Of a DNA stretch of 20,821 nucleotides, positions 6,699 through 12,636 are shown one piece after another (position 1 is the stretch's first letter; each line of letters starts with the position of its first letter). Below the pieces are notes generated by a model. The model saw nothing but the letters and a program-made list of their open reading frames with translations. It made no database searches and was not told the DNA's origin. The position numbers and the translations under genes are program-made. Origin of the DNA: a virus; IMG/VR virus record IMGVR_UViG_3300032156_001598, positions 1 to 20,821 of that record; one strand, written 5' to 3'.

Positions 6699-8798
6699 AT
6701 GGCTTGGCTCTCTGGGTATTCATATCGAAAATTGCAGCCGATAACTGCTTCTGGTTCAATAGCTGGAACCGTTGCTGTTACCAATGGAAATGCTGCCGTT
6801 GTTGGAACCAGCACTTTTTTCTTACAGTGGATACTTGGAGATAAGATCCAATTACCTGATAGCAATTGGTATACCATAGCCACCATAACCGACAACACCC
6901 ACCTTACCATCAGCATAGTTTATCCCGGGGCAAATGCCTCTGGTCAGACCTATGACATGCAACACATTAATTATCAGATGAAACTTCTGGTCGGTGAGAG
7001 TGCAGGGGCGACAGGTGAGAATGTTGACTGCAATTCTCATTGTCGGTCTGATTTCGATGATCTTCGTTTTACCGCTGCCGATGGAACGACTCTTCTTGAT
7101 CATTCGTTTGAGTCCATCACAGGCGCTTCCCCAAATCGATTAGCGACAGTTTGGATTGAGTTTGATTTGATTGGAGTCACGCCAACTAACTTCTATATGT
7201 ATTACGGATGGGGTGCCGTTGGCGATCCTTCAACCGTCGGTGTAAACTGGGGAAAGTCTTGCAATAACCCATGTCTTACTCCTGGGGCAAGTGGACAGTG
7301 GGACGATGCTTGGGTTGCCATCCATTCAATCTGGAATGAAGGCGGCACTTACTATGCTTATTATAATGGCTGGAGGTCATCTACTCAGTGCCAAATCGGC
7401 CTCGCCACCTCCACGGATGGAATCACATGGACTAAGCACGGTAGTAACCCTATACTTGCTTTCGGAACGGCTGGTCAGTGGGATGATTATAACGTTGGCA
7501 ACCCTGTCGTTTGGAAAGAAGGTAGCACCTGGTATATGCTTTATGGTGGTGCGGCAGATGCTTCTGGAAATGTTTGCGTAGGGTTGGCTACGAGTTCAGA
7601 TGGAATTTCATGGACAAGAAGTGGAAGCAATCCAGTAATGAGTCCTGCTGGTTCAGGGTGGGAAATTAGTGTTGTCACTCCTGGGACAAATATATTTAAG
7701 GAAGATAGCACCTATTACCTATACTATACAGGAGGTACAAGGGGTAGTTTGACAACCATGAAGATTGGTTTGGCTACAAGTACCGATCTGATTACCTGGA
7801 CAAAAAGTGGGAATAACCCATTAGTTTCTACAACATCCCCAGAGGTTTTTGTTGGTGAACCGTGTGTTAAGAAGTTTGGTTCAACCTATTATATGTGGTA
7901 CTACAGAGGGGATGATGGCACAGTTTTTACTAACATTGGTCTTGCTACATCGGCTTCTAAAGATAGTGGTTGGATAAAATATGGAAGCAATCCTGTATTA
8001 AACTATACTCGTGGAGACTGGGATGGCTGTTGGGCTGAGACTCCCGTTTTAATCCAAGTTGGCGATTATTGGAGATTGTACTATTCATCTTCTCAAGATA
8101 ATAGTTATTATATTCAATCAGGTTATGCCACTGCTCATTTTTCAGGAGGGGCAAGTGGGTCGAAAACTTTTCTTTTGCATGATCATTTTAATGCGGGTTC
8201 TGTTAAGACCACGGGAGCAAATGAATGGACAAAGAGTGGGACACCCACCGAAGAAGGAACAATTTTAACGTTAAATCAAGCCTCTGAAGGAATAAAATCT
8301 AAAACGACATTTCAATATAAGAGATTCAGGGCCAGTATTAAATTCCCCGCCAATGCAAATGCAGCTTATCGGAATTGGGCGGGTTTTAAGGTTGTTTTTG
8401 ATCAGACTGCTGTTGAAAGTGTCATGGTCCTTACGGTAGGTGGTGCCACGACACTTTTATATACCTCTACATACTTGACTGGTTGGAACCAAATTAGCCA
8501 GGGTGGGGGTTATACGGATGCTTACGTCATTTTTCAAATAGATAGATTAAGTAATGCAAGTGTGAAGTTTTATTTTAATGATACTCTGGTAGAGGAGCAT
8601 ACGACCCAGATTCCTACGGCCAGTTTGCCGGCTTGGTTCATGGCCGCTGTAACAGCTAATTATTATTCGCCCATGTATGTTGATTGGATGTTTGTAGCGA
8701 ATCTTGCAGATCCAGAGCCAGCTTGGGGAGCTTGGGGAGCGGAAGAAGCAGCAGAACCACCGCCATCGGGAGTAAGTTTTGTGGCATGGATAAATTGA
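6699..8798 (+). CDS. Tailspike: DUF2341 domain, GH43/GH130-like propeller, lectin-like C-terminus
   Basis: A 699-residue protein with AAGGAGAAATT before ATG 6699. It starts GYSYRKLQPIT, the opening strand of DUF2341. A separate beta domain of about 70 residues (GTVAVTNGNAAVVGTSTFF, ATITDNTHLTISIVYPGA) interrupts before DUF2341 resumes at INYQMKLLVG, with DDLRFTAADGTTLL and NFYMYYGWGAVGDPS. Residues about 190-480 hold repeats of the form IGLATSTDGITWTK-x-G-x-NP, near 233, 294, 356 and 413. These are typical of five-bladed GH43/GH130/GH32-type propellers. Residues about 495-675 look like a concanavalin-A-type lectin sandwich. It probably binds or cleaves a surface glycan. I have not identified catalytic acids with confidence, so lectin-only function is possible. 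Confidence 0.75.
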   Translation: MAWLSGYSYRKLQPITASGSIAGTVAVTNGNAAVVGTSTFFLQWILGDKIQLPDSNWYTIATITDNTHLTISIVYPGANASGQTYDMQHINYQMKLLVGESAGATGENVDCNSHCRSDFDDLRFTAADGTTLLDHSFESITGASPNRLATVWIEFDLIGVTPTNFYMYYGWGAVGDPSTVGVNWGKSCNNPCLTPGASGQWDDAWVAIHSIWNEGGTYYAYYNGWRSSTQCQIGLATSTDGITWTKHGSNPILAFGTAGQWDDYNVGNPVVWKEGSTWYMLYGGAADASGNVCVGLATSSDGISWTRSGSNPVMSPAGSGWEISVVTPGTNIFKEDSTYYLYYTGGTRGSLTTMKIGLATSTDLITWTKSGNNPLVSTTSPEVFVGEPCVKKFGSTYYMWYYRGDDGTVFTNIGLATSASKDSGWIKYGSNPVLNYTRGDWDGCWAETPVLIQVGDYWRLYYSSSQDNSYYIQSGYATAHFSGGASGSKTFLLHDHFNAGSVKTTGANEWTKSGTPTEEGTILTLNQASEGIKSKTTFQYKRFRASIKFPANANAAYRNWAGFKVVFDQTAVESVMVLTVGGATTLLYTSTYLTGWNQISQGGGYTDAYVIFQIDRLSNASVKFYFNDTLVEEHTTQIPTASLPAWFMAAVTANYYSPMYVDWMFVANLADPEPAWGAWGAEEAAEPPPSGVSFVAWIN

Positions 8799-8811
8799 AA
8801 GGAGGTTTATC

Positions 8812-9177
8812 GTGGATGAAAAATGCCCTTTAGGAGAACATTCTAAAATAGAAGCTTTGTGCGAGAAATTTTGCAACGAGATTCAGAACCTAAAAGATGT
8901 TGGTGAGAAACAGTGGGACATCATCGCCAAAAAAGCCTCTACTTCTTCCGTTAAATGGGGGGTGGGGATTTTTGTAATGCTTATGTTGGCGACCGTCGGC
9001 TTTCTCTGGAATAATCAGAGGGAAGTCAGGAATGAGATAGTTGGAGAAATAAAATCTATTCAAATTTTAATTGCCGGTGAAGATGGGTTGAGAGATAGGA
9101 TAAAGGGGCTTGAGTGGAAGCTTGATGGTCGAAAAGAAAAACTCCCACACGAGAACAACCCTGAACCTAAAAAATAA
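8812..9177 (+). CDS. Small phage membrane protein
   Basis: 121 residues from GTG 8812 (MDEKCPLGEHSKIEALCEKF), with AAAGGAGGTTTATC immediately upstream fixing the start. A hydrophilic N-terminal 45 residues precedes one strong transmembrane segment (WGVGIFVMLMLATVGFLWNN, about 50-68) and a charged, helix-prone C-terminus (EIVGEIKSIQILIAGEDGLR). Similar one-TM proteins with flanking coiled coil sit just before holins in many siphophages (XhlA/hemolysin-like arrangement). I regard a haemolysin-XhlA-like role in lysis as plausible, not shown. Confidence 0.7.
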   Translation: MDEKCPLGEHSKIEALCEKFCNEIQNLKDVGEKQWDIIAKKASTSSVKWGVGIFVMLMLATVGFLWNNQREVRNEIVGEIKSIQILIAGEDGLRDRIKGLEWKLDGRKEKLPHENNPEPKK

Positions 9178-9181
9178 GACC

Positions 9182-9358
9182 ATGGAAAATGATAAAGCTG
9201 ACTTCATCAATAAGTTTTTACAGATCGAGCAATGGGCATATAGGGGAAGGCACCTCGTCGAAATAATGGATAGGGATAAGATGAAGTTCGTTTGCAAAAG
9301 AATTCGGTATGATCTTGAAGAATTGGAAGAAGTACTGGGGAAGGAGGTAAAGAAATAA
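9182..9358 (+). CDS. Small charged protein of the lysis region, unknown function
   Basis: 58 residues starting MENDKADFINKFLQIEQWAY, ending in ELEEVLGKEVKK. The frame is open upstream, but the earlier starts lie inside the preceding gene, so ATG 9182, four bases after its stop, is the likely start. There is no convincing Shine-Dalgarno, suggesting coupling to the upstream gene. It is predicted mostly alpha-helical and highly charged, with no membrane segment. The end of this gene contains the AGGAGG (9342-9347) that serves the downstream holin. I do not recognise the family. Confidence 0.6.
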   Translation: MENDKADFINKFLQIEQWAYRGRHLVEIMDRDKMKFVCKRIRYDLEELEEVLGKEVKK

Positions 9359-9684
9359 AGTTAAAAAGCGTCGCACCAATCAGAGCCGTTTTCACCGCGA
9401 AGTGGCTGTTCTTATTTCTTGTCCTGCTCTTTATGTTTTTTAAATTCGTGGCCACTCCAAACAGCATTGGACAGCTTGGCCTATGGAAACTTATGCTTGG
9501 GGTTGCCGCTGCTATCACTGGATACGTGACGAGCAAGGCCCTTCATCCTGAGATGAGCCTATCTAAACTGCTTGCGGAGGACAGAGCAAATGAGCTTTCG
9601 GACTCGATCAAGCTTTTGGGCATCCTTATCTATCGCGGCGCTATTATGGCTGCGTTTATAATTGGAGTTTTGCTCGGGGTATAA
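9355..9684 (+). CDS. Putative holin with non-canonical start
   Basis: Three hydrophobic segments are visible: LFLFLVLLFMFFKFVA, LMLGVAAAITGYV and IMAAFIIGVLLGV, with a charged linker between the last two. This is the size and topology of a class I-type holin. The first ATG in the frame (9433) lies inside the first membrane segment and would destroy it. The frame remains open upstream (KSVAPIRAVFTAKW) with no ATG, GTG or TTG. The only well-placed ribosome site is AGGAGG at 9342-9347, which points to ATA at 9355, seven bases downstream, giving 109 residues. The last nine codons are duplicated at 10355-10384. Holin assignment rests on topology and its position before a lytic transglycosylase. 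Confidence 0.65.
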   Translation: MKLKSVAPIRAVFTAKWLFLFLVLLFMFFKFVATPNSIGQLGLWKLMLGVAAAITGYVTSKALHPEMSLSKLLAEDRANELSDSIKLLGILIYRGAIMAAFIIGVLLGV

Positions 9685-9692
9685 ATTTATTT

Positions 9693-10988
9693 ATGATTGT
9701 CTATAAAACATCTAATCTCGTTAACAGCAAGTCCTATATTGGGCAGGACTCCAATAATGATCCAGATTATTTAGGTTCAGGGAGATATTTAAGAAGTGCA
9801 ATCCAGCAACACGGAAGAAAAAACTTTAAAAAAGAAATAATAGCTTGGTGTGATACAAAGGATAAATTGAATTTTTTAGAGAGATTCTTCATTGATTTTT
9901 TCAAAACCAAAGTTCCAAATGGTTATAACATTAGCGACGGTGGAGATGGCGGTAATCTTGGATCATTGGTTAATGAAAAAATCCGTAAAGCTATGAGGGG
10001 AACTTCCTGGAATAAGGGGAATAAGGGAGGACATCTATCGTTGGAAACAAGAAAGAAAATGAGTGAACGAAAAAGAGGAATCCCCATGTCTCTTGAAGCA
10101 AGAGAAAAAATTAGTAAGGGATTGAAAGGTCGTAAAACTCCTTGGTTGATGGGAGATCTTAATCCGGCCAAACGTCCAGAAGTGAGGAAGAAATTAAGTG
10201 GTGAGAATAATGTAGCCAAACGTCCAGAGGTAAGAGAAAAAATTAGTGCGACCATGAAAGGAAGGCATTTATCTGAAGAGCATAAAAGAAATCTAAGTAT
10301 ATCTCGTAGAATGATCAAAGTTAGTGTGATTGGTTGGATGATTCTATTTTTATTTTCATCATTGGCGTCTTGCTCGGTGTCTGAAATTAACGCAGTCAGT
10401 AATCAGCCAGCGATAGAAGAGCAGATTATTGATAGTATTCATGATCCCAGAATCTCGTCGCTTGCTTACGGGTTGAAACGAGCAGTTCGAGCGGAGGTGA
10501 ACTACTACTGGGGCCTTGAGCAAAGAGCGACTGTTTTCTATTCTCAGATACATCAAGAGAGCGGTTGGAACCCAGATGCCAAGAGTCAATATGCTTCTGG
10601 CCTTGCTCAATTTACGCCAGATACGGCAAAGTGGATTTCAAAATTGTATCCGGTAGATTTAGGAGAGAACAATCCCCTTGACGCTCGATGGGCGATTAGA
10701 GCTTGCGTGAAGTATGATCGTTGGATATATGATAAGTTATCAGAGGTTTATCAGGAACGCCAACGGTGGGCTATGACCTTGAGTTCATATAATGGTGGTA
10801 AGGGATGGCTTGATCGAGATCGTAAGTTATGTTTTGATGCTCCTTGTTGTTGTGATCAAATGAAGTGGTTTGAGAATGTCGAGATGTTTTCCAATAGAGC
10901 AGCATGGGCTATCAAGGAAAATAGAGATTATGTTGTAAAGATTTTAGATAGATGGTCTCCCATGTATGAAAAAGCGGGGTTCATCTAA
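9693..10988 (+). CDS. In-frame fusion ORF: GIY-YIG homing endonuclease plus lytic transglycosylase
   Basis: Residues 1-206 are a GIY-YIG homing endonuclease: IVY (2-4) and YIG (15-17) give the signature, DPDYLGSG follows, and FLERFFIDFF carries the conserved Glu near residue 63. Then come NUMOD3-like DNA-binding repeats (LSLETRKKMSERKRG, MSLEAREKISKGLKG, RPEVREKISATMKG, LSEEHKRNL). No stop codon ends this part; the frame runs straight into the lysin at 10311. The fusion may be translated, but the lysin has its own internal starts and signal peptide, so separate translation is more likely. The insertion separates holin from lysin, genes that normally abut or overlap. The upstream site is weak (no clear Shine-Dalgarno before ATG 9693). 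Confidence 0.8.
   Translation: MIVYKTSNLVNSKSYIGQDSNNDPDYLGSGRYLRSAIQQHGRKNFKKEIIAWCDTKDKLNFLERFFIDFFKTKVPNGYNISDGGDGGNLGSLVNEKIRKAMRGTSWNKGNKGGHLSLETRKKMSERKRGIPMSLEAREKISKGLKGRKTPWLMGDLNPAKRPEVRKKLSGENNVAKRPEVREKISATMKGRHLSEEHKRNLSISRRMIKVSVIGWMILFLFSSLASCSVSEINAVSNQPAIEEQIIDSIHDPRISSLAYGLKRAVRAEVNYYWGLEQRATVFYSQIHQESGWNPDAKSQYASGLAQFTPDTAKWISKLYPVDLGENNPLDARWAIRACVKYDRWIYDKLSEVYQERQRWAMTLSSYNGGKGWLDRDRKLCFDAPCCCDQMKWFENVEMFSNRAAWAIKENRDYVVKILDRWSPMYEKAGFI
10338..10988 (+). CDS. Lytic transglycosylase endolysin with lipobox-like signal (internal start)
   Basis: This is the lysin portion of the fused ORF. It starts at ATG 10338 (MILFLFSSLASC) or ATG 10311 (MIKVSVIGW). FSSLASC is a good lipobox, so the mature enzyme may be a lipoprotein or signal-anchored. 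The SLT-like catalytic Glu is in SQIHQESGWNPDAKS, followed by YASGLAQFTPDTAKW and SSYNGGKGWLDRD, in the usual motif order of family 1 transglycosylases. The product would cleave peptidoglycan after holin action. The first codons overlap, in another frame, a relic of the holin 3' end, which implies that lysin and holin overlapped before the endonuclease arrived. No strong ribosome site is visible at either start. Confidence 0.8.
   Translation: MILFLFSSLASCSVSEINAVSNQPAIEEQIIDSIHDPRISSLAYGLKRAVRAEVNYYWGLEQRATVFYSQIHQESGWNPDAKSQYASGLAQFTPDTAKWISKLYPVDLGENNPLDARWAIRACVKYDRWIYDKLSEVYQERQRWAMTLSSYNGGKGWLDRDRKLCFDAPCCCDQMKWFENVEMFSNRAAWAIKENRDYVVKILDRWSPMYEKAGFI
10355..10384 (+). pseudogene. Relic duplicate of holin 3' end
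   Basis: Read in the frame starting at 10355, the bases encode FIIGVLLGV and a TGA stop, the same peptide as the holin C-terminus at 9655-9684 (which ends TAA). Of 30 aligned bases 23 match. All mismatches are at third codon positions except one in the stop codon, so the two are synonymous variants of the same gene end. In the current arrangement this copy only overlaps the lysin signal peptide in a different frame. Confidence 0.75.
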
Positions 10989-11069
10989 ATGAAGGCAAAG
11001 ATATTGATGCTGGTTATTTCTTTCGGAATTTTGTTAGCTGTTTTAATAATTCTTTTTAAGGGGAGGTGA
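10989..11069 (+). CDS. 26-residue membrane micropeptide
   Basis: MKAKILMLVISFGILLAVLI followed by ILFKGR: essentially one transmembrane helix with basic ends. It starts at the base after the lysin stop codon, so translation is probably by reinitiation. Its end contains the GGGGAGG that serves the next micro-ORF. Size and position are like small lysis-region membrane peptides (antiholin or anchor-like), but there is no recognisable family. Confidence 0.5.
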   Translation: MKAKILMLVISFGILLAVLIILFKGR

Positions 11070-11074
11070 TTGAA

Positions 11075-11173
11075 ATGGGGTGGTATTTATTAGTGCTTGG
11101 AATTGGTTTCGTGGCTGGTGTTATTTTAGAGGGAAGGATCGCAACTGGAAGATGGTTCGTCTTTAAAAAGTAG
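11075..11173 (+). CDS. 32-residue membrane micropeptide
   Basis: ATG 11075 is preceded by AGGGGAGGTGATTGAA, a strong ribosome site. The peptide MGWYLLVLGIGFVAGVILEG continues RIATGRWFVFKK: one transmembrane helix and a basic tail. It lies in tandem with the preceding 26-residue peptide in the lysis operon. Function unknown; possible regulator of holin or spanin. Confidence 0.5.
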   Translation: MGWYLLVLGIGFVAGVILEGRIATGRWFVFKK

Positions 11174-11181
11174 GAAACTCT

Positions 11182-11574
11182 ATGATAAAAAAATGGTGGT
11201 TTTGGGTTGGGATTATCATTTTTGGGCTTTTCCTTTGGCAATACTTCTCAGGTTGGGCTATGTCCAGCAAGTTGTATAAAATAGCTCTGGACAATTTAAG
11301 GGAGGATCAGACCAGGATCGTAAAAACCTTAGAAGGGGAACTTAGTCAAAGAGAAACAGAGATTGCTGGATTGGAGAAGGAGAAGAAGCAACTTCAGAAA
11401 AATGTAGTCCTTTTGCAAAAGAGGGACGGAGAATCTGTCAAAGAGATAACAAGGCTTGAAGGAGTCGTTTATGACCTTCGTGTTAAACTTAAAAATGTGG
11501 TTGTTAGCACTGACCCTGATATTCTCATCGGGGATTTGCAAAAACGCTTTCCCTCAGTCAAGAGAAAGCGTTGA
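11182..11574 (+). CDS. Rz-like inner-membrane spanin candidate
   Basis: 130 residues: an N-terminal transmembrane anchor (WWFWVGIIIFGLFLWQYF, about 5-22), then a long charged coiled coil (TLEGELSQRETEIAGLEKEK, KKQLQKNVVLLQKRDGE) and a basic C-terminus (RFPSVKRKR). This is the architecture of i-spanins. Spanins usually act in fusion of inner and outer membranes at lysis in Gram-negative hosts. The 3' third overlaps the next gene in the +1 reading frame, the typical Rz/Rz1 layout. Sequence families of spanins are too diverse for naming. Confidence 0.65.
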   Translation: MIKKWWFWVGIIIFGLFLWQYFSGWAMSSKLYKIALDNLREDQTRIVKTLEGELSQRETEIAGLEKEKKQLQKNVVLLQKRDGESVKEITRLEGVVYDLRVKLKNVVVSTDPDILIGDLQKRFPSVKRKR

Positions 11575-11941
11575 GCAACCAATTTTTGAGATTGAAATAA
11601 ATCTTCCTGATTTAAGGAAATGGGATGAGGAATCTCAGAAATATCCCCTTCTGGAAGAGTTGGCTAAGGAACAATCGAATACCATAACCGCTCTTAAAAG
11701 TGATCTTGCAATCGTTAGGGAATTATTGGCTTTGGAGGAAAAGAAGAACGATTTGAATGAGAAGGTTATTGGTTTGAAGAATCAAGAGATCGCCGCTACT
11801 AATAAAGCCTTTGTAGAGATGAAAGACGTCACAGATCGAAGTTTGAAATTGGCTGAGATGTCAAAACCAAAGGGGAATTGGGAGGTTTATGGAATTGCGG
11901 GATTAGCTCTTTTTTTAATAGGTCTTTTAGCCGGGAAATAA
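11471..11941 (+). CDS. Embedded-start spanin-like protein with N-terminal signal and C-terminal TM
   Basis: ATG 11471 lies inside the preceding spanin-like gene, with AAGGAG at 11459-11464 setting the start; 104 bases are shared in different frames. The protein (156 residues) begins MTFVLNLKMWLLALTLIFSS GIC, a signal peptide with a Cys but an imperfect lipobox (Ile at -1). It continues with a periplasmic coiled coil (ALKSDLAIVRELLALEEKKN) and ends in a transmembrane segment (VYGIAGLALFLIGLLAGK). N-terminal signal or lipid plus C-terminal TM is the topology of unimolecular spanins such as T1 gp11. The overlap layout instead resembles Rz/Rz1. It is the last late gene before the convergent minus-strand genes. 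Confidence 0.6.
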   Translation: MTFVLNLKMWLLALTLIFSSGICKNAFPQSRESVEQPIFEIEINLPDLRKWDEESQKYPLLEELAKEQSNTITALKSDLAIVRELLALEEKKNDLNEKVIGLKNQEIAATNKAFVEMKDVTDRSLKLAEMSKPKGNWEVYGIAGLALFLIGLLAGK

Positions 11942-11944
11942 ACT

Positions 11945-12127
11945 TTATGGAATGCAGCCAGCGATCCCGGCATCTTTTGTCCATTTCCAGACAGCATACT
12001 TACTAAGTCCAAAATTTTTAGCAATCTCTATTGAACTTAATCCTTTCAGATATTCTTCTATGACCATTTTTTTCTTATCATCAGAATGCTTATAGATTAC
12101 TCTATTTGCCCATTTATTTTTACTCAT
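11945..12127 (-). CDS. Small helix-turn-helix DNA-binding protein
   Basis: 60 residues, MSKNKWANRVIYKHSDDKKK, then EEYLKGLSSIEIAKNFGLSK YAVWKWTKDAG. This is a homeodomain-like/HTH_23 helix-turn-helix as in transposase or repressor subunits. AAGGAG precedes the ATG. It lies between the convergent lysis operon (its stop is four bases from the last late gene) and attP, with its own possible promoter upstream. A role in lysogeny control or excision is plausible from location only. Confidence 0.6.
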   Translation of the reverse strand: MSKNKWANRVIYKHSDDKKKMVIEEYLKGLSSIEIAKNFGLSKYAVWKWTKDAGIAGCIP

Positions 12128-12148
12128 TTATATACTCCTTAATCTCTT

Positions 12149-12176
12149 GTTATAGGATATCCTTCCAATGGGGCAA
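12149..12176 (-). promoter_or_regulatory. Possible promoter for the small HTH gene
   Basis: On the minus strand TTGCCC (12171-12176) and TATAAC (12149-12154) are separated by 16 bases, a fair sigma-70-type pair. Transcription would start close upstream of the ribosome site (12135-12140) of the HTH gene. Visual match only. Confidence 0.3.
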
Positions 12177-12209
12177 TTTTTAAGACGAGATTCATTTTTT
12201 ATCTCCCCG

Positions 12210-12227
12210 GAAAGAGTTTGGAAAGAG
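12210..12227 (+). repeat. Integrase arm-type repeat, left copy
   Basis: GAAAGAGTTTGGAAAGAG occurs here and identically at 12382-12399, one on each side of the tRNA-like core. Each unit is itself two GAAAGAG heptads separated by TTTG. Arrangement fits P and P' arm sites of a tyrosine integrase. Confidence 0.55.
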
Positions 12228-12255
12228 AAATTAGGTCAAAATTCCGATCGTGTCT

Positions 12256-12287
12256 TCTAAATATATTAATGATTTTGATATATTAGA
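12256..12287. repeat. AT-rich inverted repeat beside attP core
   Basis: TCTAAATATAT and ATATATTAGA form a near-perfect inverted repeat (one extra A) around an 11-base centre, ending 11 bases from the tRNA-like core. Could be a site for integrase, Xis or a host bending protein. Confidence 0.35.
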
Positions 12288-12297
12288 AATTGATACA

Positions 12298-12350
12298 TGG
12301 CGGAGAGGGTGGGATTCGAACCCACGTCACCGCCCCTAATCTCCCGAAAT
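12298..12350 (-). other. attP core: 3' end of a tRNA-Ser gene
   Basis: The minus strand carries a T-stem GTGGG, loop TTCGAAT, T-stem CCCAC, acceptor CCTCTCC, discriminator G and CCA (complement of 12298-12325). The bases 12326-12350 continue as a long variable-arm-like GC-rich stretch. The acceptor half fits tRNA-Ser. There is no 5' half (no D-arm or matching GGAGAGG upstream), so it is a fragment, as in phage att sites that rebuild the tRNA 3' end on integration. It sits between arm-type repeats, near the integrase gene (12633-13856). Its presence between the lysis and integrase modules implies an excised/virion (attP) configuration. Confidence 0.75.
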
Positions 12351-12381
12351 CTTAACATTATTTTTTCTGGTTTCGCAATTA

Positions 12382-12399
12382 GAAAGAGTTTGGAAAGAG
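12382..12399 (+). repeat. Integrase arm-type repeat, right copy
   Basis: Identical to 12210-12227 in direct orientation, 172 bases apart, on the integrase-proximal side of the core. Confidence 0.55.
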
Positions 12400-12405
12400 G
12401 TTTGC

Positions 12406-12636
12406 TTATTTCTTAGGACTGATTTCATGTTCATCAATGGAAATTGGTCTCCGTGGGCTCTCCGGCAAATCCATTACGTATAATCCATCAAGTCCATTAC
12501 GTATAATCCATTTGGCGTTTTTAAACCATCTTACTTCTATTTTTCCGTTTACCAAATAAAATCCTCTTTCGATCTTCTTTATTGAAATACGATTATCACG
12601 ATTTTTGGGATAAAATATAGTTTCTCCTATTTTCAT
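12406..12636 (-). CDS. Small protein coupled to integrase, unknown function
   Basis: 76 residues, MKIGETIFYPKNRDNRISIK, then KKIERGFYLVNGKIEVRWFK. The ATG overlaps the integrase stop codon by four bases, so translation should be coupled. It resembles no excisionase I know (no HTH visible) and is beta-rich. Within it a 19-bp direct repeat (12470-12488 and 12493-12511, period 23 bases, not a multiple of three) encodes differing peptides, so it arose as a short duplication inside the coding sequence. By location, between integrase and attP, a recombination directionality role is possible but unsupported by sequence. Confidence 0.55.
   Translation of the reverse strand: MKIGETIFYPKNRDNRISIKKIERGFYLVNGKIEVRWFKNAKWIIRNGLDGLYVMDLPESPRRPISIDEHEISPKK
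12470..12511 (-). repeat. 19-bp tandem duplication within a CDS
   Basis: TCCATTACGTATAATCCAT appears at 12470-12488 and again at 12493-12511, four bases apart. Confidence 0.8.

Noticed and set aside
12298-12350. A functional tRNA-Ser gene
   Set aside because: Only the variable-arm, T-arm and acceptor 3' half is seen; upstream sequence shows no anticodon arm, D-arm or 5' acceptor strand.
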